Positions 33,042 through 45,226 of a stretch of 64,000 nt of DNA are shown one piece after another (the stretch's first letter is position 1; the number at the start of each line of letters is the position of its first letter). The position numbers and the translations under genes were made by a program. The stretch comes from Diaporthe sp. PMI_573. Taxonomy: Eukaryota > Ascomycota > Sordariomycetes > Diaporthales > Diaporthaceae. The notes beneath the pieces are model-generated. The model saw only the letters and a list, made by a program, of their open reading frames with translations. It had not been told where the DNA came from and made no database searches. The DNA lies in the NCBI GenBank assembly GCA_021399435.1, contig JAJTUP010000007.1, forward strand, positions 868,001 to 932,000, read 5' to 3'.

Positions 33042-34649
33042 ATGTTCGCCACGCGTGGCTGCGCAGACTTCTGGCGGTGGGTGCTGAATGACCCTGCCGG
33101 AGGTTGGCTGTTCATCCTCGGTCTCCTGGTTTACCTCGCCGTGTCCTCCTGGTCTGTGGGGTACGAGTTTGCTTGTGAGTCTTTTCCCTGGCGTCGCCGT
33201 CGTCGTCGTCGTCGTCGTCGTCGTTATGGTTCTTCTCCTGCTGCCTCTCCTCCTGCTGCTGACTCTGCTTCTTCCCCTTCTCCTCACGTCTACCAGTCGC
33301 GAACACAGCATCTGCCATCAGTCTCCTCCTCAGCCTTCTTCCAGCTCGCTTCGCGTCCTGCCCCCTGCCATCTTTGTGTCTTCCCTCCCCACGTCGCCCC
33401 TGTCCCAGCCTGCCCTCACCGCGTACCCTCCTCGTTCTTCTCCTGATCTGCCTTCGTTGCGTTTTTCTTCGCGTCTGATCTGGTGCTGACTCCTTCTCCA
33501 GACATGCAACTCTGGAACGTCGTCTCTGGTGGAGATCTCTGGCTGTTGCCGTCTGGGCAGCCGACGGGCTCGAAGGCAGGCGCCATTGGGGTCTGGGTCG
33601 GGCTCGGGCTAGTCCGCACCTGGTTCCTCGTCTGCTGGGCCTTCGCCGTCGCACGGTCTTACACGCCAAGATCGCGGGAGTGTGGGCGCACTTCCATCCA
33701 CCAGTCCGACTTCCTCATTTGGGGTGGGTATCGTTCCGCTCGCTATTCGGACGATGCAAGGCGATTCCGGTTCTGCAGGGTTGGCTGTCAGGCTCGAGAC
33801 GAGCCACTTGCTGACCGGGTCTACCATTGTTCGTATTTCGGAACGCTACACGCGAAAGGAAAAAGGAGAGATGCGGGTGTACACCTGGCTCTGTACGACC
33901 ATTTCTGCGGTTGGCTTCGAGTCTGTGTCTGGCTGGGCACGATCAAGTCATACCTGCTCACCATCTTCTTCCTTCTTCTGGACGCCATTTTCGTGGTCAT
34001 AATTTCCTTCATCGCCATTTCGAGGGTGGATCGCTCGTCCGCTGTGGTTCATGTCCCGGCGGTGACTAGGGCCGCCGCCGTCGCCATCTTCCTCGCGGGC
34101 AGCAATCTCTGGCTCAAGGTCCGAGATTTGGCTTTAAGGAATGTCACGATTCCGGAGAAAACCCAACTGCGTCGGGTTAGGGAAGTGCGAGGAGGTTTTT
34201 GGTTCGCGCTTTTGCCCGACCACCCCGACCACGACCCCGACTTTCAATTCTACACCGGTAGCCCCTGGGACCTAGGCTGGCGTCGGAATCTCTCCCAAGT
34301 TTTTAGTGAGAGGCCCTGGGATTGCTTGCTGCCGTGGACTCAGCCGCCCCGAGTCCGGCGCTACGCCGACCGTCGTCATGTTACCGATTTCGAAATGTCA
34401 GACGCTTTCTGGGAGTGGGTTCGAGACAAGAAGGAGAACCGGTTCCGTGCTGCTGGATCGGGATCTGCTGTTTCTGGACAACAGCGGGAGGCGGATGCAG
34501 CGGGCGCATCGATGGCCGCTGGGACATCGACTGTCGCCTTCTCGCCTGCGTCGCCTCCGCGGTCTCTCTCTTCGAAACGTCCACCCACATCTCCACCACC
34601 CCGTGCCCCACACGAAATTCCTCTCCCCTCATCTTCAAGTGAGCTCTGA
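33042..34649 (+). CDS. DHHC-type palmitoyltransferase-like protein with DHFC motif (426 aa)
   Basis: Two exons, 33042-33174 and 33502-34649. The long intron (327 bases) uses GTGAGT and CTCCAG and joins VGYEFA to MQLWNVVSGG in frame. Two N-terminal hydrophobic segments (WLFILGLLVYLAV; AIGVWVGLGLVRTWFLVCW) precede a cysteine-rich part with RVYHC and YDHFC (residues 177-180), then VCVWLGTIKSYLLTIFFLLL and another membrane segment. SPWDLGWRRN near the end matches the C-terminal motif of fungal palmitoyltransferases. DHFC instead of DHHC is seen in some fungal members such as the Pfa5 group. The spacing between the two cysteine clusters is about 11 residues longer than usual, and several zinc-binding cysteines are missing, so activity is uncertain. 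Function expected for the family: S-acylation of proteins in endomembranes. Confidence 0.62.
33198..33224. repeat. (CGT)9 microsatellite inside an intron
   Basis: Nine perfect CGT triplets lie in the 327-base intron of the palmitoyltransferase-like gene. If the intron were read through, the stretch would encode an arginine run, so the splice call matters. Confidence 0.85.
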
Positions 34650-35449
34650 GGGTGCTTCTTCCGTCAGAGGTAGACGATTAATACTCCCCTTCGCCATTTG
34701 GTGTTGGGGGTGGAGGATGAAGACGGATTCTGCACCTCCAAGCGGTATCCTCCGGGACCTTCTGCTGTGCCTTTGGGCAATCGCACATGCAGATGCCAAG
34801 CAGAAACGCATCACCACCATCATCGACTCGCATCACCAATCGCTTGTCATGATGACATGATTCACATTCAGCTAAGTCGACTCTGAACTCAGCTGGCTTT
34901 ACATCACTTCACTAGCAACAGCCCGAAGTCGGGCCTCAGAACGATTCTCATCTTTGTTCAAATCAACACTGCCATCAATGGCCCCGTCCAGCATCGCTTG
35001 AGATATCTTCCACTTCTTGAGCATCGCGTTTCACACCTTGAGCGCATCAACTCCACCATTCATCAAGGGAACCCATCAACCTCTCGATTCTCAACCAAAA
35101 CCATCACAACTTTCCAGTCCAACCCAGCTTGAAGCTCAACACACTCCAGAGCTTCTTCGCGCCTCACCATCCAATTTGGCGCACGGAACTCAGCCTTGCT
35201 CAAGAAAACCATCCACTTCTTTGAGCAGTCCACTCATTCATGTTCCACAAGTCCACCACTGCTTGAGATATGTCGATCACACCGAGTCTCGAGCCTTGCG
35301 CACCATCACCACAGAGCGCACACCGTCGACCGTCTCAGCTTGAGACCTTCGAGCCTGCGGTCCATCATCATGCCGCTACCAGTCCACATCGTCTCCAGAG
35401 CATCCATCACCGTTCTGGAGATACCACCATGCTTCAACCATGGTGACAT
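34650..35449. other. Non-coding, pyrimidine-rich on the plus strand
   Basis: The 3' flank of the palmitoyltransferase-like gene. It is rich in CATCAC/CACCA words and has only short frames. No gene is supported. Confidence 0.4.
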
Positions 35450-36960
35450 GACCAGATACCTTCTGGCCATGCTGATGCTGGATGTCACAACCTCGATGTC
35501 TGGCGTTCAACCATCTCAATCAATTCGAGCCGTCGGTCACTACCATCTCTGTGTCTGACACATTTAAATCAATACGAGCCATTTCAGTCACCATCATCTC
35601 GGTGTCTGGTCTTCAGCCTCTTCAACCAGTCTGAGCCATGTCAGTCACCACACCGGTGTTCTGGCCTCTTTGCTTCCCAAGCAAACTCATTCGAGCCATG
35701 TCGGTCAACACCAACTTGTTGTCTGGCAATCAGTCTTTCCAATTGACTTCACTCTCGCTGGTCACCTTATCCTTGGTGTCCAGCTTTCCAGCCCACAGCT
35801 CTGTTCTCACCTGAGCTAGTTCGGTCAGTCACCACAACCTCGGTGCTGACTCTCCAGTCTATGGTTCCTATGGGGACCGTGTCAGTTGCCACAAATTCGG
35901 TATCTGACTTGCATGAAGCTTTCTCTCCAGTTTCAGCCAGGTCCACCATGATCTCGATGTCTGTCTACCATCCCACTGCTCTCATCAATCTGAGCAACAC
36001 CCAGGCAGTCACCACATCCTCGGTGTCTGTCTACCAACCCACAGCTCTACTTTCATTTGAGCTATTCAGTCAGCCAATCACCACAACCTCGGTTTTGGCT
36101 TGTCAGCCCATGGCTCAACTTAAGCCTCGTCAGATGCTACCATTTCAGCATTCTGGCCCTTCAGCCCACTGCTCACATCACCTTGAGCAACATTCAGTCG
36201 GCCGCCATGCCCTTGGCGCCTTCACCCCACAATTCTCATTACCAAGCTTCAGCGAGTCACCATGACTCCGCTGTCCAGCCTCTCAGCCGCTCTGGATGAA
36301 GCCCTTATCCATCGAGTTACTTCAGCCCACAGCTCCATTCTTCTTCTTGGAGCTTCTTCAGTCACCCACATCCTGGTGTCTGATTTTTCAGTCATGACTC
36401 TCATCCATTGGACTCCTTCATTCAGCCCACGGCTCTCACCTATTGAGCCAGCCTCAGTCACCAAGACTTCGGTGTCTCTTCGGACTCTCAACATTCGAGT
36501 TCTTTAGCCCACGGCTCTCATCCATCGAGCCATTGTCAGTCACCAGAACCTCGGTGTCCCTGCAAACCTACAATGTTTGAGCTTTTCAATCAGTCCACGA
36601 CTCGCACACAATTTGAGTCTATTCATTCAGCCCATGGCTCCATCACTTTCGAGCCCCAGTCACCTAAACCTCGGTGTCTTTCCAACTCTCACTCGAGTTG
36701 CTGATCCAGCCCACGGCTCTCAACTAACGAGCCCTAGTCACCAAAATCTTGGTGTCTCTTCAGACTCTCTCAAATCGAGTCCATTCATTCAGCCCATGGC
36801 TTGTTCACATTCACGCCGCCAGTCAGAACGATCTTGCCATCTGACCTGTCAGCCCACAGCTCTCCTCTTCAAGTTGAGTTCGTTCCATTCAGCCCACGGC
36901 TCTCATATCTGGAGCCATCGTCGACACAATCTCGGCGTCCGCTCTTTAGCCAATGGCTCT
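35450..36960. repeat. Degenerate minisatellite-like array, unit about 80-120 bases
   Basis: Two words alternate along the whole stretch: one like GTCACCA-AACCTCGGTGTCT and one like TCAGCCCACGGCTCTCATC, with CGAGCC or CGAGTT between them. Consecutive copies of the first word start at 36361, 36457, 36539, 36659 and 36737, that is 96, 82, 120 and 78 bases apart. Divergence is high and units vary in length. No frame stays open through the array, so it does not look like coding repeats. It may be an old satellite or the body of a long non-coding RNA. Confidence 0.7.
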
Positions 36961-39440
36961 ATCTTCTTTTGAGCTCTGTCAACCGTCAGCACCTCGTTGC
37001 CTGCCCAACCAGCCCAGCGTCGAAGCTCCTGTCTCTTGGTAGCTTCATCAGAGCGCAGTACTCATCACAACATTTTCGCCTCAGCCATCTCGGAAGTGCT
37101 TTCGAGGTGTTCGATTCGAGCAATCATGGCGATACTTCCAATTCATCGTCGTACTCTTCAACCATTTCGAGCCTGATCACTCTCATGTTTCAATGTTCCA
37201 AGTATGACATGCCCCAAGGGCTCAGCCTACCCAGAGCTTCATCAATGAGTCTGCCTTCCAAACTCGCTGTGCAAGGCACTTGACGAGTATGTTCTTAGCT
37301 AACCTCTTCCGGATACTCTCTGACAGAAGACATGATTTCTCGTTGTCGTCATCCTCACTCTGCATCGGAGCCAGTCCTCGGTCGATGCCAATCGGTCGAT
37401 GATGGAGAACACCCTCACGGTGATGTGAACACGTCCTGTGTTGTGTCCTTGTGGGTTCTAGATCCTGCTCACCCACAGCTAGTGAAACAAGCACTGATTC
37501 AGCTCCACAGACGTCGGAGTCGGACCCAACACTGCAGAACCCGTTGTTCTGATGGCTTAGCAGATGGTCACTTTTGCACTGGGAATGGTGCGCTTACATG
37601 TCACTCCTGGTGCAAACAGACCTAAGCTCACCAGTCGTGGTGCATCGCAAATGGAAAAGATCTTCCCATGTTGGTCGATGGCATTGGAGTGGTGAGTACC
37701 TTTTGATGATATTTACATCCTTTCCGCCGACTTTGTCGGGTTCTTTCACTCCTGACGCGTCTTGTAGGATCAATGGTCTGCTCAGGCAAGAAAATCGACC
37801 ACACTGGTCTTCTGGCAGATGTCTGTGACCATGACAAGTCACGGTACATGCTTGTGTCTTGCAGATCATACGGGCAATGCAATCCACGACTGGTTGGAGA
37901 CTGTCTGCTTCTCTGGTTCCTGTACATGAGCATTGTGAGAAGAGCCCTGGATCATTTCAGATGTGGACTCAAATGGCGTTGGGAAAGACATCGCTGTTCT
38001 TATTGGGACAGACTCGGTAAGCTCCGTACACTGAACCTTGTTAGAGAATTTCATCTTCTATCTTGGAAGAGAGCACACTGATCAGATGGGAATCTCGCAG
38101 TCTCGAGGGACCCTGAGCAGTCCGTTAAAGAGATGATCGGAGATGCAAAGACCGAGATCTTGCTGGACGGTCCCGAGGTCGCAGACTTTGGTGCAATGGC
38201 AAGTCCTTCCCATCTCCTGTTCCCGCACTGGGTTTCATGAACGGTGCACTCGATGACCCAACCACAGCCTTGCTGCTGGGCCTCGAGCCACGAGACAAAA
38301 ATTTGTTCGCCCGAATGGGAACCGAGGGAAGCCGATGAATGGCACAAGCATCGCTGAGATGGTCGACGGCAGCAAAGGAGTAAGTTGATCATTTTCGTAC
38401 CCAAGGTGTTGACATGACACTGAAAGTTTGGAGTAGCGATTGAAGTCTTGGGAATGGAGATGACATGAAAAGTCGTCTCCAGGACGGAGGCAGATCCAAG
38501 ACTCGGGAACAAGTGAAGGAGGGCGGGGGAGATGAAGTCATTGAGGGCTTTGCATGAGAGTGTTGTGATTGCTCTGTGCCTCTTGCGAGGTGTTCGCAAG
38601 GTCAGGCTGTCAACCGGCTGAGAATGACGTTCTCCCACGTGCAGACAGTCACCAACTATGGGATCGGGTTGCCCGAGTCGCAATGGAAGGAACTGCGCTC
38701 GGCAGGGCAGCAAAGTCTACCCGTACTGAAATATCAATGACAAATCGCCCGACAGCTGCGCTGTTCCAGTCTCACCTGAAGTGCTTAATGGCAACGGGCA
38801 TCCCGTGATTACTCACTTTCCGGTTGTCGAGGTTGTTTTGTGGAATCCACATTCCCCAATACGGTGTTGTATAGTTGTCTCTCGGTCCACCAAAAGAGGC
38901 ATCCCGGCACCTAAACGCAGAGTGCCTCAGATGCGGGGATAGCTTCAGCTTCAACTCCACCTGCACGCGGGCCCACCTTGCAGCTTCCAACCCAGATTGC
39001 CAATAGCAACCTGATTCAGGTCTTGGCAAAAGCCCTCCCCGGGCGAGCGGCTTGACGATGTTCAGCTTTATGCATGGCGTCCTGATTTATTTATCGGAAA
39101 GGGCCGCGGATATCACGTAGCCCGAGACACGGGGCAAGTTGCCGCCTTTGTAGGGACGGGGCACATTTACCCCTCCCCCGGATTTCGGGTAACCCTAATA
39201 GATTGATCGGGATCCATACAACGTGGGGAGAGTGTGGGGAGGGAGACTAGTCTGTGCCACCACGACAATGACGGATATCTGTCAACCTGTTGGTGACGTC
39301 CTCGGACGGCTGAGTACCCGCGACTACTTAACCAAAGCCCATCACGAAAAGAAACCTCCAGGAAGCATCGCGGGAAACAAGCTTCTCTACTCCACGCCCT
39401 TACGAGCACTGCCCTTTCAACTCATCTCCCCCTACACAAA
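36961..39440. other. Intergenic, possible traces of decayed coding sequence
   Basis: No complete gene can be assembled. Short plus-strand stretches look coding-like, for example from 38100 (DPEQSVKEMIGDAKTEILLD) to 38220 and from 38237 (DDPTTALLLGLEPRDKNLF) to 38340, but they are in different frames and end in stops. The last 150 bases are the promoter of the flavin monooxygenase gene. Confidence 0.35.
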
Positions 39441-41418
39441 ATGAGTCACAGCGTGTTGAAGCAGTCCGCCGCCGCCCCTCCCTCCAGCCAGCGTTGCGAG
39501 CCGGGGTCCATCAACCTCAAGGTCGCACAATGGCCCGACAAAGCCGCGGACGGGCCGGTCGATGCCTACGGGACTGCCAAGGAAATCATACTGACTCTTA
39601 ACTCGTACCTTGGCAAGGCCCCCTCCAGGGAGGCTGCCGAAGGCGTGGCATCTCTGTTCAGCGATGGCGAGTGTTACTGGCGGGATCACCTTGCCCTGTC
39701 CTGGGACTTGAGGACCCTCAAGGGCAAGGAGAGTATCGTTGAGTTCCTTCAAGACAACTCCAGTCTCACCAAGGTCTCTGTGGATGCTTCATCAGAGTGG
39801 CGCAAACCCAAATTCACGACCTTGAATCCCGAGCAGACCTCCAAGGGCATCGTTTTCTACACGACCATCACCACTAAGCTGGGATCCGGCCGTGGGGTCG
39901 TTCGTCTGGCCCAGGATGGCTCAGGAGCTTGGAAGATCTGGACCTTCTTCACGTCGCTCGAGGAGCTCAAAGGCTTCGAGGAGCCGGCCGGTCCGCGACG
40001 GCCGACCGGTGTGAACCACGGCTACCACAGGGGTCGGAAGAACTGGCTGGATAGACGGAACGAGGAGTCCAGCTTTGTTGGCCGGGACCCGGACGTCCTC
40101 ATCATTGGTATGGCCTTCCGATGACACGCTATTCCCGACTATGATAGACAGGAGAGCCCGTCCGCTAACCACCTCTCATCATCTAGGTGCTGGCCAAGGT
40201 GGCTTGTCTGCACATGCCAGGCTCAAAATGCTGAATGTACCAACGCTCATTGTCGACATGAATGACAATGTTGGTGACAACTGGCGAAAACGTTATCATC
40301 AGCTTGTACTTCATGATCCAGTTTGGATCGATCACTTGCCGTACATACCATTCCCTGAGTGGTGGCCTATTTTTACGCCCAAAGACAAACTGGCCGAGTT
40401 TTTTGAAGCTTACGCCAAACTCTTGGAGTTGAATGTGTGGACGAAGACAACCGTGGAATCTGGCTCCTGGGATGGCTCTCAAAAGCGGTGGACCGTCACA
40501 GTCCGAAGGTCATTGCCAGATGGGTCGACCGAGACTCGAACCCTTCATCCAAAGCATATAATCCAATCGACAGGGCACTCCGGCAAGGCGAACATCCCGA
40601 ATATCAAAGGATGGGACTCTTTCAAGGGTGACATCATCTGCCACTCGTCGGAATTCCCAGGTGCGAAGCCCAACAGCCAGGGGAAGAAAGCAATCGTCGT
40701 TGGCGCCTGTAACTCGAGCCACGATATCTGTCAAGACTACTACGAGAATGGGTACGAAGTGACAATGGTCCAGAGATCGACAACCTGCGTGGTTTCGAGC
40801 GAGTCCATCTGCAAGATCAGCTTGGCCGTCGCGTATGAAGAGGGCGGTCCGCCCACCGAGGATGCCGACTTGCTCTCCTGGGGTACACCGGCTGAGGTGA
40901 CCAAGGCGCAACACAACGAGATCACCAAGCTCCATCAGGTACACGACAAGGCCACCCTCGAGGGCCTGGCCAAGGCCGGGTTCAAGACCGACAAGGGGCC
41001 AGACGACTGTGGTCTCTACATCAAGTATTTCCAGCGGGGCGGCGGCTACTACATCGACGTCGGCGCGTCGCAGCTCATCATCGACGGCAAGATCAAGGTG
41101 AAGCAGGGCCAGGAGATCGCCGAGGTGCTGCCGAGGGGGCTGAGGTTCGCGGACGGGACTGAGCTCGAGGCGGACGAGATCATCTTCGCGACGGGGTACC
41201 AGAACATGCGCACGCAAGCGAGCGGCATCTTTGGCGAGAAAGTTGGGGACAAGCTCCGGGACATATGGGGCTTTGACGACAGCGGCGAGTTCCGCGCCCT
41301 GTGGAGGGACTCTGGCCACCCTGGGTTCTGGTTCCACGGCGGCAACCTGGCCATATGCAGGTACTACTCGAGGCTGCTTGCGCTGCGGATCAAGGCCCAG
41401 CTCGAGGGCCTGGAATAA
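39441..41418 (+). CDS. Flavin-containing monooxygenase with NTF2-like N-terminal domain (632 aa)
   Basis: Two exons, 39441-40107 and 40187-41418; the intron has GTATGG, a GCTAAC branch site and ends ATCTAG. Residues 1-200 form an NTF2-like leader (ASLFSDGECYWRDHLALSWD region). The FAD loop begins GAGQGG at 223-228; the NADPH loop is GACNSSHDI at about 395-403; FATGYQNM at 556 is the flavin-monooxygenase signature. FEFFEA-like and WPIFTPKDKL wording and STGHSGKANIP agree with fungal FMO-type enzymes that are often annotated as indole-pyruvate or Baeyer-Villiger-like monooxygenases. It oxygenates a small organic substrate using NADPH and O2; the substrate is unknown. No membrane anchor. Its neighbours do not form an obvious pathway. 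Confidence 0.9.
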
Positions 41419-41854
41419 GTTTGTGGATCTAGATTCATAGAATTAACTTACTGCGATCTGTCAACTTTGAATGCGATTCAGTTACTGTCTCTAATGTAAA
41501 CTGGAACTTTGCAGTCTCGCAAATAATCGACAGAGGTTGGTACAATCAAGGTCTACTCTGAATGGAAAACAAGGGTTTGGCACAAATTTCACTTGGATCT
41601 CATGAGTTGTTTTGAGTAGTAGATTTGTTTTTATCCACTACTAGTATTGCAGGACTGATTAATCCGCTTGATCCCCACCTATATTTGTTGAGGTAGGTTT
41701 GCCAGTGGTGTCGACGAGCTAGCCAAGATTTTGAAATCCTCCGTTACGCCCAACACAACGCTCATGAGCCGCTAAATGAACCTTAAAAAAACCCAGTGGG
41801 AAAAGAAAAAGGTCAGCGCTGACTTAGTATGCTCCCGTCTTGAAATAGCGCCGC
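41419..41854. other. Convergent intergenic region
   Basis: 436 bases between the 3' ends of two convergent genes. Nothing recognised. Confidence 0.4.
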
Positions 41855-42715
41855 TCAGTTCGGCTTGTCTCCACAGGTCGACTTCAACCAGCCGTATGCG
41901 TCCCTGTGTGGCTGCTTGCCCTGGCATCCGTTTTTTCCGTTGACACACCAGTAGATGTGATGCTCACTCCACCAGGCGAACAGGCCCCATTTAGCGCCAC
42001 AGATCTGGCCGAGGGTGTCCTGTGACAATTATGTTAGTACCTCTTTTTTTTTTGTCTTTTCTTTTCAGTCAGGTGTTTGGGGGGGGGGTTGCTTTCTGAC
42101 ATACCTGGCCCATGTGGATGGATGACTTGCCGTCCTCGGAGCGCATGCACTTCTTGTAGCACTCGGGGAGGTTCTCTCCGTGGTTCTCCATGTGATCTGC
42201 CAGCGTCCTGTCGCGCGGGGGCAGATCACCACGCTTGTCTAGGACTCGTCGCTCCCTCGGTGTTAGACGGCGGTCCTTTGGTGGTTCTTCCAGCCAGAGG
42301 AAACCCTCTGTGTCATCATCTGAGAAGACTGGGTAGTAGTGGTCTGTGGTGCCGTTTATGAATTGCGGCAGGCCTGTGATGACGCTGGTATTGACTTGTT
42401 CAGTGTCGGTGGTGACCACCCCAGGAGTGATGGTGATGTTGGTCTTCTCAGTGACGTTGATGATCTCGTGCAGAGCTGATGCCGAGATATCAGTGGTGTT
42501 TGTGTTTTGTGTGGTGTTGGTGATTGCGGCGGCGTTGACATTTGCACCTGCTGACAGAGCTGATGCCGAGGTGTTGCCTGCTGGCAATCCCGAGGAGATG
42601 CTGAATAGGCTAGTTAGTATGAGTTTGAAAATTTGGATGCGGCGACGGGATAAAGGGGGAAGACATACTTCGCAAGGCCGAGAAGGCCGGCGGCGGCGTG
42701 TGCCGAGAAATGCAT
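41855..42715 (-). CDS. Small secreted six-cysteine protein (238 aa), effector-like
   Basis: Three exons: 42715-42669, 42609-42105 and 42019-41855. The first junction joins MHFSAHAAAGLLGLA to NLFSISSGLPAG, giving a clear signal peptide. The next 70 residues are rich in Asn and Thr with about seven N-glycosylation sequons (NTS, NTT, NVT, NIT, NGT). An acidic stretch follows, then a dibasic LDKR at about 139-142 that could be cut by a Kex2-type protease. The C-terminal part (about 95 residues) has six cysteines: ECYKKC, QICG, YWCV, GCQG and STCGD, enough for three disulfides. No known family is recognised. Signal peptide, size and cysteines suggest an extracellular protein such as an effector or a cell-wall protein; toxicity or host target cannot be inferred. 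Confidence 0.75.
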
Positions 42716-43537
42716 CTTCTCCTGTGATTTGAGGGGTTTTGTGATTGTTTGTCTTTGTTTGTTTTTGAAGTGTCTTGAAGTGATGAAGTGCTTGAGTGTT
42801 GCTCTGCTCTGGCTTTTTTGAGCAGTGTGTTTTGATGTTTTGACTTCAAGTTTGGCTGAGTAGCGTGTTTTGATGATTTGGAGATGGAGGTTTAGATGTT
42901 GGCAGGGGAAAAGGTTGAGGGAGATCGAGGGAGGGGGCCCTCCTATTTATATGAAAACCATGCCTCGACTGTTTACTGGGATCAGTACTTGTCACCCTTT
43001 CTTTCGCCCTAGTCAATTGAGTGAGTGGTCATGTGCATGCCTATTTTCCTAATATATACCTTAGGCCCTCCCCACCGAGGTCCTAGTCTTGACACTATCC
43101 TGATGGCAGACTGGGAAGTAAACATACCTTCGCACCTCTATGGTCCATTCTCATTCACACTTCCTGTAATAGTTCCGAATTACATATCTGTTCATATATA
43201 CTAACAACCTCAGACGGTGGTGATTCTTGAGTGGTAACTCTGAACCCTGTTGAGAGTCCTGATGAGGAAGCACATGATGGAAGAACTACTTGAACTAGCT
43301 TTCAGGCTATTTCAAAGCCTTCGTGCCGTGGAGTACCTTGATGAAGTCATTAAAGCATGAGTTATATGAAGCGAGTCTGAAAGTAATACCAGTGCATGTT
43401 GAATAGGCATTGAGACCTGAACCTTTATGGGCATGTTAGGATGAATAAATTGCCAATAGGAGTAAAGACATGGACATGAATATAGTATTGGTTCAAAATT
43501 GTTATATACATTTTCGCTGACTGCTATGATAAGCGTC
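42716..43537. other. Intergenic, promoter of the secreted protein
   Basis: About 820 bases; no gene seen. It contains the 5' flank of the secreted-protein gene and the 3' flank of the permease gene. Confidence 0.4.
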
Positions 43538-45226
43538 TCAGAGCACCTTCTGCAGTTGTTCACCGCGTGCCCTTTTACCCTCAATAAATATGACCGGCGG
43601 TGTGAATTTCCGTCTCCCATGGAAGACATAAGCCACGACAGTGATCAATATCACCGCCACCCAGATGGCAGGCGCCCAGTTTGCATCAATAGCCGTAGTG
43701 GAGTTAGAATAGGGCAGGCAGCTGAGCACGACGATGAACAAGGAATAGCCAACGGCGAAGGCGTTGATGGGCAGGCCGAAGCGTCCGAGGCTCCACCTCG
43801 CCGGGGGGAGCTGCCGCCCCTGGATGCGCCGCAGGAGCACGCAGCCGATGGAGAGCATGTATGTTGACATGAGCGCCAGAAGAGACACGGAGATTATGAT
43901 GTTGAAGGCGGTGTCGGAACCGAGGGTGATGAGGCAGAGGAGAAGGGCGACCAGGGATGAGAGGTAGACCGCGTTGAACGGCATGTCGTATTTGTGGTTC
44001 ATCTGTCGATGGCGTTAGCAACATGGCTCTTGAGTGGGACGAAGCACGGATTTATTTGAACACATACCCGGGAAATCCATGTGGAGAACGGAAAGCCGCG
44101 ATCTCTTGCGAAAGCCCAAACCTCACGCGATGTCGTTGCAAGCGCTGTGACGTTGCCGGCGTAGATGAGAACGAACAGGACGATGGCAAGGAACAGAGCC
44201 ACCCCAACGCTTCCTGTTGCTGAGAATAGGTTTAGGTAGGGCAGTTCAGCCTCGAGAATGGTGTCGATGGGTCCGATGGTGTAGAGCATCGTGATTACCA
44301 TGACGAAGGCCATGGAGATGTTGAACACATAGGACCACCACATAGCCCGCGGAACGGTCAACGACGCATCTTGTACTTCCTCGGCTGCGATGGCATGTCA
44401 GCTTGAGCCGGGTTGGTTTTCGGGGAAGAAAGGAGCACTCACAGATGTGAACAATGGTATCCGATCCCAGCATCGACCAGATGATCGACACCTGGTTGAG
44501 CAAGCACACCGTCCCGACGTTGGTCCAGCCACCGTTGTTCTGAAAATCCAGGAAAACCTCCCTGCTCCCGTTCAAGGGCCGGCACATGCCCCACAATATT
44601 CCAATAAACACAATGAAGCCCATAGTATGCCCAATCAGACTGACCACCTCCAACGTCGGGAACACCCGCGTCCCCAGCGTGTTCAACAGGATAGTCAAGA
44701 TGAACAGGGCCAGGAGTATGAGGAAGATCTGCCAGCTTGTGAAGACGAGGTCCGGATACGTGATATTGACGCAGACGTGGACGAGGTCGGCGCACACGTA
44801 CACGCTGCCCGCGAGACTGGCAATCCACCCCAAGCTGGTCATCCAGCCCGACGCATAGCTAGCCTGCTTCTGCCAACCAGCCGGCGCGAACTCGGACACC
44901 CAGTGGTACTGGCCCCCGGCGGTGGGGCTCATGCTGGACATCTCGGCGAGGGACAGGACGACGGACGAGTAGCAGAGGACGGAGCCGAGGAAGGTCCAGA
45001 AGAAGCCGCCGTAGCCGGACGTCGCGATCGACAGCGACATGGAGACGATGACGAACTCCCAGGTCGCCATGTAGATGGACACGAAGCCGAAGGTAGACCA
45101 GAAGGAGAAGTTGCGCTTGAACTGCTGGGCCTTGCCCAGGCGGACCATGTCGGCCTCGTCCTGCGAGAGGAAGCCTGCCGAGGCCGGCGCCTCGGAGGCG
45201 GCGACGTCGACGTAGTCGTCCTTCAT
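43538..45226 (-). CDS. Amino-acid/GABA-type permease, APC superfamily (521 aa)
   Basis: Three exons: 45226-44443, 44384-44068 and 44002-43538. The start is placed at MKDDYVDV because the preceding open sequence is Ser/Arg-rich and unconserved. About 12 membrane helices are visible. FSFWSTFGFVSIYMATWEF opens the first; SPTAGGQYHWVSEFAP is the consensus substrate-binding loop of the fungal GABA/choline/amino-acid permeases (Uga4/Hnm1 type), and VPRAMWWSYVFNISMAFVMV follows HISEEVQDAS across the first intron. It should import GABA, choline or another amino compound across the plasma membrane. The exact substrate is not readable. The C-terminus (GKRARGEQLQKVL) is short and basic. Confidence 0.9.

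Noticed and set aside
32754..33446. Reading the palmitoyltransferase start and its (CGT)n stretch as one 230-residue protein with an arginine run
   Set aside because: The frame downstream of 33174 is low complexity and ends without the family motifs; splicing 33174 to 33502 joins two conserved-looking membrane segments instead.
38051..38713. 220-codon minus-strand frame
   Set aside because: No domain, many cysteines and serines in no pattern, and it lies opposite stretches that look slightly more coding on the plus strand.
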